This document shows, piece by piece, positions 40,058 through 45,287 of a stretch of DNA of 45,287 nucleotides. Where the stretch lies: NCBI GenBank assembly GCA_910587275.1, contig CAJUMD010000012.1, forward strand, positions 1-45,287. Reading direction: 5' to 3'. The notes under the pieces were generated by a model that was given only the letters and a program-made list of their open reading frames with translations, searched no databases and was not told where the DNA came from. Position numbers and translations under genes: made by a program. Each line of letters starts with the position of its first letter. Positions within the stretch are counted from its first letter, which is position 1. This stretch comes from an uncultured Kineothrix sp. (lineage in GTDB: Bacteria; Bacillota; Clostridia; Lachnospirales; Lachnospiraceae).

Positions 40058-40456
40058 TGCTGTGGCATGATAGCGATGAAGCGTGAGGTTGCCTTTGGAG
40101 AAAACCAATAATCTGCAAAGGGTTTTCCGTGGAGCGAATGTCAAGAAACCAACAGAGTTGGTAAACCTAAGTCCTTGCAGACAAAAGCAGGAACCGTGGT
40201 TTTAGAAACTGACGACAAGTCACTGTACAGACAATAAGATTACTTATCGCCGGCATGGATGAGAAGCGTAATGCAGGTGCCGGTAACGTAGTAACGGTGT
40301 GTAGGAAACCGCAGGCGGTTAAGCCGGGGGGATTCCGCCAGCCGGTCCGGGAGGATACACGGGATGTGTAAACGGTTAGGACACACACGGGAGAGTGTAC
40401 AGTCACCGCTTGTCGTACTTAAGGGTAAAAAGTGCGAAAAGGAGGCGACTTTTTTT
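40058..40456 (+). promoter_or_regulatory. Long structured 5' leader of the S10 operon
   Basis: About 400 nt separate the promoter from rpsJ without a convincing ORF. Many short perfect stems are visible, including ACCAAC-AGA-GTTGGT (about 40148-40162), ACCGC-AG-GCGGT (about 40308-40319) and CCGGCA/TGCCGG (about 40251-40284). S10 operons in other bacteria are controlled by leader RNA that binds L4; whether this leader binds a ribosomal protein is not known from the sequence. Confidence 0.6.
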
Positions 40457-40774
40457 ATGGCAAGTCAGGTAATGAGGATTACATTAAAGGCTTATGATCA
40501 TCACTTGGTGGATGCATCTGCCAAAAAAATCATCGAAACAGTTAAGAAAAACGGATCTCAGGTGAGCGGACCGGTGCCCCTTCCCACCAAAAAGGAAGTG
40601 GTAACCATTTTGAGGGCAGTTCACAAGTACAAAGATTCCAGGGAACAGTTCGAGCAGAGGACCCACAAAAGGTTAATCGATATCATTACACCGACTCCCA
40701 AGACGGTGGATGCGTTGCAGAGGCTTGAGATGCCGGCGGGCGTGTATATCGATATCAAAATGAAAAACAAATAA
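40457..40774 (+). CDS. rpsJ: 30S ribosomal protein S10
   Basis: The 105-residue protein has typical S10 sequence (RITLKAYDHHLVDASAKKII, VSGPVPLPTKKEVVTILRA, FEQRTHKRLIDI). It assembles in the 30S head and also takes part in transcription antitermination as NusE. The ATG is 11 bases after GGAGG. It is first in the S10 operon, in the standard bacterial order, and its long leader suggests operon-level control. Confidence 0.98.
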   Translation: MASQVMRITLKAYDHHLVDASAKKIIETVKKNGSQVSGPVPLPTKKEVVTILRAVHKYKDSREQFEQRTHKRLIDIITPTPKTVDALQRLEMPAGVYIDIKMKNK

Positions 40775-40869
40775 GACCCCTACTAGTATGCAAAGTCCGC
40801 GGAAACCGGTATCATCCGCCGGAAAGATTCGGAGGGCTAGGCCGCTGTAGAACAAACAGGAGGTAGAAA

Positions 40870-41553
40870 ATGAAAAAAGGTATTTTGGCGACGAAAGTCG
40901 GAATGACGCAAATCTTCAATGAAGACGGTACCCTGATTCCGGTAACGGTACTTCAGGCAGGTCCCTGCGTGGTAACGCAGATTAAGACCGTGGAGAACGA
41001 CGGTTACAAGGCGGTACAGGTTGGTTTTGTTGACAAGAAGGAAAGAATCGTCAACAAGGACAAGGGCGGAAAGAAAGAAGTCATCCACAGGCATGGCGTG
41101 AATAAGGCGATGAAGGGACACTTCGACAAAGCCGGCGTTTCGTGCAAAAGGTTCGTTAGGGAATTTAAGTTTGAAAATGTGGAAGAATATGCCCTTGGCA
41201 ATGAAATCAAGGCGGATATCTTTGCGGCAGGCGACAAAGTGGATGCATCCGCGATTTCCAAAGGAAAAGGTTTCCAGGGTGCCATCAAGAGACACGGACA
41301 GCACAGGGGGCCCATGGCGCATGGTTCCAAATTCCACCGTCATCAGGGTTCCAACGGCGCATGTTCCTCACCGAGCCGTGTGTTCAAAGGAAAAGGGATG
41401 CCCGGACATATGGGCTGCGTAAAAGTAACGGTACAAAACCTTGAAGTGGTAAGGGTGGATGCGGAGAAGAACCTGATTCTCGTAAAAGGCGCAGTACCGG
41501 GACCGAAAAAAGCGTTAGTGACTATAAAAGAAACCGTTAAGGCGATGAACTAG
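40870..41553 (+). CDS. rplC: 50S ribosomal protein L3
   Basis: This 227-residue protein starts MKKGILATKVGMTQIFNEDG and contains the L3 loop KGKGFQGAIKRHGQHRGPMA that reaches toward the peptidyl transferase centre, then GACSSPSRVFKGKGMPGHMG. It is somewhat longer than Bacillus L3. An early 23S rRNA assembly protein. AGGAGG precedes the ATG. Second gene of the operon. Confidence 0.98.
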   Translation: MKKGILATKVGMTQIFNEDGTLIPVTVLQAGPCVVTQIKTVENDGYKAVQVGFVDKKERIVNKDKGGKKEVIHRHGVNKAMKGHFDKAGVSCKRFVREFKFENVEEYALGNEIKADIFAAGDKVDASAISKGKGFQGAIKRHGQHRGPMAHGSKFHRHQGSNGACSSPSRVFKGKGMPGHMGCVKVTVQNLEVVRVDAEKNLILVKGAVPGPKKALVTIKETVKAMN

Positions 41554-41583
41554 TCGGAAACGGGTGAAAGGAGGACCATTCAG

Positions 41584-42240
41584 ATGGCAAACGTATCTGT
41601 TTATAATATGGAAGGCAAGGAAGTCGGTACGATGGATTTAAACGATGCGGTATTCGGTGTTGAAGTGAACGAACATCTGGTACACATGGCAGTCGTACAA
41701 CAGCTTGCAAATAATCGTCAGGGAACACAGAAAGCAAAGAACCGCTCTGAAGTATCCGGCGGCGGAAGGAAACCTTGGAGACAGAAAGGAACAGGTCATG
41801 CAAGGCAGGGTTCCATCAGGGCTCCCCAATGGAAAGGCGGCGGCGTGGTATTCGCTCCCGTGCCGAGGGATTATTCCTTTAAGATGAACCGGAAAGAAAA
41901 ACGCGCGGCAATCAAATCCGCGCTGACCAGCAGGGTGCAGGACAACAAACTGATTGTGCTGGACGAACTCAAGTTAGACAATGTGAAGACGAAGGAATTC
42001 AGGAAAGTCCTGGAGAACCTGAATGTAAAGAAAGCACTGGTGGTAACGGGGAGCATTGACCAGAATGTTATCCTTTCCGCAAGGAACCTTCCCCAAATCC
42101 ATACTTCCTATGTTGCGTTCGAGGCGGCTGGGGAAGCGAAGGAAATCAAGAGCACGATTAACGTATATGATATCATGAAATACGACACCCTTGTACTGAC
42201 CAAGGATGCGGTAGCAAATATTGAGGAGGTGTACGCATAA
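41584..42240 (+). CDS. rplD: 50S ribosomal protein L4
   Basis: This 218-residue L4 protein has NRQGTQKAKNRSEVSGGGRK and PWRQKGTGHARQGSIRAPQW, forming the extended loop that lines the nascent peptide tunnel and where macrolide-resistance changes occur. The loop appears normal. In many bacteria L4 also represses its own operon. It begins after AAAGGAGG and ends directly adjacent to rplW. Confidence 0.98.
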   Translation: MANVSVYNMEGKEVGTMDLNDAVFGVEVNEHLVHMAVVQQLANNRQGTQKAKNRSEVSGGGRKPWRQKGTGHARQGSIRAPQWKGGGVVFAPVPRDYSFKMNRKEKRAAIKSALTSRVQDNKLIVLDELKLDNVKTKEFRKVLENLNVKKALVVTGSIDQNVILSARNLPQIHTSYVAFEAAGEAKEIKSTINVYDIMKYDTLVLTKDAVANIEEVYA

Positions 42241-42540
42241 ATGGCAGCGATTCAGTATTATGATGTGATCCTCAAACCGGTAATCACCGAAAAGAGTATG
42301 GCCGGTATGAGCGAAAAGAAATACACGTTTTTAGTTCATCCGGAAGCAAATAAAACGCAGATTAAGGAAGCCGTGGAGAAAATGTTTGAAGGAACAAAGG
42401 TGAAGAAAGTCAACACCATGAACATGGACGGCAAGACCAAAAGGCGTGGAATGACTTACGGCAAGACCGCCAAAACGAAGAAGGCGATTGTGCAGCTTAC
42501 CGAGGACAGCAAGGATATCGAGATCTTTGCGGGACTGTAA
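42241..42540 (+). CDS. rplW: 50S ribosomal protein L23
   Basis: This 99-residue L23 protein has YDVILKPVITEKSM and FLVHPEANKTQIKEAVEKMF. It sits at the tunnel exit and docks trigger factor and signal recognition particle. The start codon immediately follows the rplD stop; GAGGAGG lies inside the end of rplD. Confidence 0.98.
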   Translation: MAAIQYYDVILKPVITEKSMAGMSEKKYTFLVHPEANKTQIKEAVEKMFEGTKVKKVNTMNMDGKTKRRGMTYGKTAKTKKAIVQLTEDSKDIEIFAGL

Positions 42541-42607
42541 GCCATAGGCAGCAAGTATGTATGCGGCACATGTGCCGCGCAAAACCAGAAGTAAAGGAGA
42601 AAGAACC

Positions 42608-43450
42608 ATGGGAATTAAGACATATAACCCATATACACCTTCCAGAAGGAATATGACCGGCTCGGATTTTTCCGAAATCACGAAAACAACACCCGAGAAA
42701 TCCCTCTGCGTTTCTTTGAATAAGAATGCAGGCCGTAACAACCAGGGTAAGATTACGGTAAGGCACCGCGGCGGCGGATGCAAACGGAAATACAGGATTA
42801 TCGATTTCAAGAGACAGAAAGACGGTATTCCCGCAAAAGTCATCGGTATCGAATACGATCCCAACAGGACGGCAAACATCGCGCTGATCTGCTATGCAGA
42901 CGGCCAGAAAGCATATATCCTTGCACCGCAGGGACTGACGGACGGCATGACGGTCATGAACGGACCCGAAGCCGAAGTAAAGATTGGCAACTGCCTGCCT
43001 TTATCCGATATCCCGGTTGGTACACAGGTACACAATATTGAGCTGCATCCGGGCAAGGGCGGACAGATGGTACGTTCCGCGGGCAACAGTGCACAGTTGA
43101 TGGCAAAAGAAGGAAAATATGCAACCTTAAGGCTTCCCTCCGGCGAAATGAGGATGGTGCCGATTGTATGCAGGGCAACAGTCGGTGTCGTTGGAAACGT
43201 CGACCATAACCTGATCAATATCGGTAAGGCAGGACGCAAGCGTCACATGGGCATCCGTCCGACGGTACGCGGTTCCGTTATGAACCCGAATGACCACCCG
43301 CACGGCGGTGGTGAAGGTAAGACCGGTATTGGACGTCCGGGTCCGAGTACACCTTGGGGCAAACCCGCTCTTGGTTTGAAGACGCGTAAGAAGAAAAAAG
43401 CGTCCAACAAGCTGATTGTAAGAAGACGAGACGGTAGGACGATTAAATAA
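42608..43450 (+). CDS. rplB: 50S ribosomal protein L2
   Basis: This 280-residue L2 protein has GIKTYNPYTPSRRNMTG, then KITVRHRGGGCKRKYR and NPNDHPHGGGEGKTGIG, containing the conserved His near the peptidyl transferase centre. ATG 42608 is behind AAAGGAG; a longer in-frame start at 42557 has no ribosome site. Required for subunit association. Confidence 0.98.
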   Translation: MGIKTYNPYTPSRRNMTGSDFSEITKTTPEKSLCVSLNKNAGRNNQGKITVRHRGGGCKRKYRIIDFKRQKDGIPAKVIGIEYDPNRTANIALICYADGQKAYILAPQGLTDGMTVMNGPEAEVKIGNCLPLSDIPVGTQVHNIELHPGKGGQMVRSAGNSAQLMAKEGKYATLRLPSGEMRMVPIVCRATVGVVGNVDHNLINIGKAGRKRHMGIRPTVRGSVMNPNDHPHGGGEGKTGIGRPGPSTPWGKPALGLKTRKKKKASNKLIVRRRDGRTIK

Positions 43451-43464
43451 GAGGAGGAAGAAAC

Positions 43465-43746
43465 ATGGCTAGATCATTGAAAAAAGGACCGTTTGCAGAT
43501 GCGAGCTTATTAAAAAAAGTAGACGCCATGAATGCAGCAGGGCAGAAACAGGTCATCAAGACCTGGTCCCGCCGGTCTACAATTTTCCCTTCATTCGTGG
43601 GACATACGTTTGCGGTTCATGACGGAAGGAAGCACGTACCCGTATATGTAACGGAAGACATGGTTGGACATAAGCTCGGTGAGTTCGTGGCAACCAGAAC
43701 TTACAGGGGACACGGTAAAGACGAAAAGAAATCCAAGGTAAGGTAA
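43465..43746 (+). CDS. rpsS: 30S ribosomal protein S19
   Basis: This 93-residue S19 protein has ARSLKKGPFADASLLKK, then KTWSRRSTIFPSFVGHTFAV and KLGEFVATRTYRGH. It binds 16S rRNA in the 30S head with S13. AGGAGG is upstream of the ATG, 14 bases after rplB. Confidence 0.98.
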   Translation: MARSLKKGPFADASLLKKVDAMNAAGQKQVIKTWSRRSTIFPSFVGHTFAVHDGRKHVPVYVTEDMVGHKLGEFVATRTYRGHGKDEKKSKVR

Positions 43747-43862
43747 TAATCCCGGATAAGAAGATGATATGCGTCTACCACGGACGTGTCCATCCACAGG
43801 GAAGCGATATTCCGGTGAATGGCGGATGATACGTGGTGAAAGTTGGAAGGAGGAGCAAAGAA

Positions 43863-44267
43863 ATGGCAAAAGGACATAGAAGCCAGATTAAGAGAGAAAG
43901 AAATGCGCAGAAAGATGTCAGGCCTTCGGCTAAGTTATCTTACGCCAGGGTTTCTGTTCAGAAAGCATGTTTCGTTCTCGATGCCATCAGGGGCAAAGAT
44001 GTAAACACGGCACTTGCTATTTTGGAATACAATCCGAGATATGCTTCGGGTGTTATTAAGAAATTATTGGAATCAGCAGTTGCAAATGCGGAATATAAGT
44101 ACAGTCAGGATCCGACGAAGTACCCGAATCCGGAGAATCTTTATATCGCGGAATGCTTCGCAAACAAAGGACCTACGATGAAAAGAGTAAGACCGAGGGC
44201 ACAGGGCAGGGCTTATCGAATCGAAAAGAGGATGAGTCACATTACGGTAGTCCTCGATGCGAAGTAG
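43863..44267 (+). CDS. rplV: 50S ribosomal protein L22
   Basis: This 134-residue L22 protein has ARVSVQKACFVLDAIRGKDV and the tunnel-lining beta hairpin region ending RVRPRAQGRAYRIEKRMSHI. The ATG at 43863 follows GGAAGGAGGAGC; the longer in-frame start at 43833 precedes that ribosome site. A 116-base gap separates it from rpsS, longer than the other gaps in the operon. Confidence 0.98.
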   Translation: MAKGHRSQIKRERNAQKDVRPSAKLSYARVSVQKACFVLDAIRGKDVNTALAILEYNPRYASGVIKKLLESAVANAEYKYSQDPTKYPNPENLYIAECFANKGPTMKRVRPRAQGRAYRIEKRMSHITVVLDAK

Positions 44268-44312
44268 ACAGTGTCTCGCTAAGGCGAAGTAGAGAAAGGA
44301 GAAAATAGGTTA

Positions 44313-44990
44313 ATGGGACAGAAAGTTAATCCTCACGGCTTAAGAGTCGGCATTATTAAGGAATGGGATTCGAGATGGTATGCTGATGCTGAGTTTTCTG
44401 ATTTCCTGGTAGAAGATTACAACATCAGGAAATTCCTTAAGAAAAAATTATACAGCGCCGGAATTTCCAAAATTGAGATTGAAAGGGCTTCCGACAGGGT
44501 GAAAGTAATTATCTACACGGCGAAACCGGGTGTTGTCATCGGTAAGGGCGGTGCGGAGATTGAAGTGACCAAGAAGGAGCTTTCCAAACTTACGGATAAA
44601 AAAGTACTGGTAGACATTAAGGAAATCAAAAGACCCGACAGAGACGCACAGCTTGTTGCGGAAAACATCGCACAGCAGCTTGAGAACCGTGTATCTTTCC
44701 GCCGTGCCATGAAATCCTGCATGGGAAGAACCATGAAGGCAGGCGCTTTGGGAATCAAGACATCCTGTTCCGGACGTCTTGGCGGTGCGGATATGGCGCG
44801 TACCGAGTTTTACAGTGAGGGAACCATCCCGCTCCAGACTTTGAGGGCGGACATCGATTACGGTTTTGCGGAAGCCGACACAACCTACGGTAAGGTAGGC
44901 GTAAAAGTATGGATTTACAAAGGTGAGGTACTTCCTACTAAGAACAAAAACGAAGAAAAGGTATCTTCGGAGGAAGGGAGCGATAAATAA
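44313..44990 (+). CDS. rpsC: 30S ribosomal protein S3
   Basis: This 225-residue S3 protein has GQKVNPHGLRVGIIKEWDSR, a KH domain with PGVVIGKGGAEIE, and the C-terminal GRLGGADMARTEFYSEG. It forms part of the mRNA entry site. The last residues are a charged tail. The stop overlaps the rplP start by one base. Confidence 0.98.
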   Translation: MGQKVNPHGLRVGIIKEWDSRWYADAEFSDFLVEDYNIRKFLKKKLYSAGISKIEIERASDRVKVIIYTAKPGVVIGKGGAEIEVTKKELSKLTDKKVLVDIKEIKRPDRDAQLVAENIAQQLENRVSFRRAMKSCMGRTMKAGALGIKTSCSGRLGGADMARTEFYSEGTIPLQTLRADIDYGFAEADTTYGKVGVKVWIYKGEVLPTKNKNEEKVSSEEGSDK

Positions 44991-45287
44991 TGTTAATGCC
45001 TAAAAGAGTAAAACGTCGTAAACAATTCCGTGGCTCCATGGCGGGCAAGGCAAGCCGTGGTAATACAATTACTTACGGTGAGTACGGTATTGTAGCATTA
45101 GAGCCCTGTTGGATCCGTTCCAACCAGATAGAAGCGGCCCGTGTCGCTATGACACGTTATATCAAGCGTGGCGGTAAGGTTTGGATTAAAATCTTCCCCG
45201 ACAAGCCCGTAACGGCAAAACCAGCAGAAACGCGTATGGGTTCCGGTAAAGGTACCCTCGAATACTGGGTAGCAGTTGTTAAGCCGG
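44990..45287 (+). CDS. rplP: 50S ribosomal protein L16, truncated by window edge
   Basis: The first 99 codons are present. The sequence starts MLMPKRVKRRKQFRGSMAGK, then YGIVALEPCWIRSNQIEAAR and GSGKGTLEYWVAVVKP, typical of L16, which binds near the A site of the 50S subunit. Its start overlaps the rpsC stop (TAATG). The 3' end lies beyond the window. Confidence 0.97.
   Translation, partial: MLMPKRVKRRKQFRGSMAGKASRGNTITYGEYGIVALEPCWIRSNQIEAARVAMTRYIKRGGKVWIKIFPDKPVTAKPAETRMGSGKGTLEYWVAVVKP

Noticed and set aside
40080..40456. Group II intron remnant before rpsJ
   Set aside because: The sequence has intron-like flavour (GTAAACCTAAGTC), but I could not find a domain V hairpin, a boundary motif or a maturase fragment.
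1..45287. tRNA, rRNA, prophage integrase, IS transposase or plasmid origin
   Set aside because: I saw no convincing cloverleaf, rRNA segment, integrase, DDE transposase or replication initiator in the window.

Overview
The window looks like a chromosomal segment of a Gram-positive anaerobe of the class Clostridia, most likely family Lachnospiraceae. This rests on strong AGGAGG-type ribosome binding sites, DUF4867 and DUF6033 type genes, a ZTP riboswitch in front of split late-purine genes (PurO plus a stand-alone AICAR transformylase), a probable NiCo riboswitch, and the Firmicutes gene order of the S10 ribosomal protein operon at the right end. The genus cannot be named from sequence reading alone.

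Left end (1-6520), accessory. A tight operon encodes an IbrA-like PAPS-reductase-family protein, an IbrB-like ParB/sulfiredoxin-fold protein, an AraC regulator and an EcsC protein. A visibly AT-richer three-gene operon follows, with its own strong promoter and terminator: an AAA ATPase, a DUF4435/TOPRIM protein and a small acidic protein. The first two match the AriA/AriB pair of the PARIS anti-phage system. The third gene and a cysteine cluster in the AriB-like protein are unexplained.

6600-17700, metabolism and signalling. There is a sugar cassette (DUF4867, fucose/arabinose isomerase-like protein, xylulokinase). A zinc-type cation diffusion facilitator follows, with a probable NiCo riboswitch leader. 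Next come a YyaL-type thioredoxin-domain protein, a radical SAM protein, and an unusual fusion of a C_GCAxxG_C_C redox domain to a degenerate GGDEF and an intact EAL domain.

16860-27010, transport cluster. An AraC regulator is divergent from two successive pairs of half-transporter ABC genes. The pairs resemble each other as a duplication and are separated by a helix-turn-helix protein fused to a PurM-like (AIR synthase) domain. The fourth ABC gene carries a frameshift, and its 3' end runs into a dispersed structured repeat. Another copy of that repeat lies in the 21.5-22.1 kb intergenic region, next to a fully paired 31-bp hairpin that may be part of a small RNA.

27000-39900, mixed. Genes here are a MATE transporter, a transglutaminase-like protein, a decayed YafY-type regulator, a PadR regulator with a clear operator and a SEDS-family membrane protein. 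The ZTP riboswitch then controls purO, purH-C and possibly a dCMP deaminase. An Rpn-family nuclease with a heptad-repeat tail, a DUF6033 protein, a MotA-like membrane protein coupled to a membrane-anchored LuxR-type regulator, a DHH phosphoesterase and a 54-residue small ORF follow. A short structured repeat recurs three times on the + strand between these genes.

Right end (40000-45287). A strong promoter and a leader of about 400 nt precede rpsJ-rplC-rplD-rplW-rplB-rpsS-rplV-rpsC-rplP, with rplP cut by the window edge.
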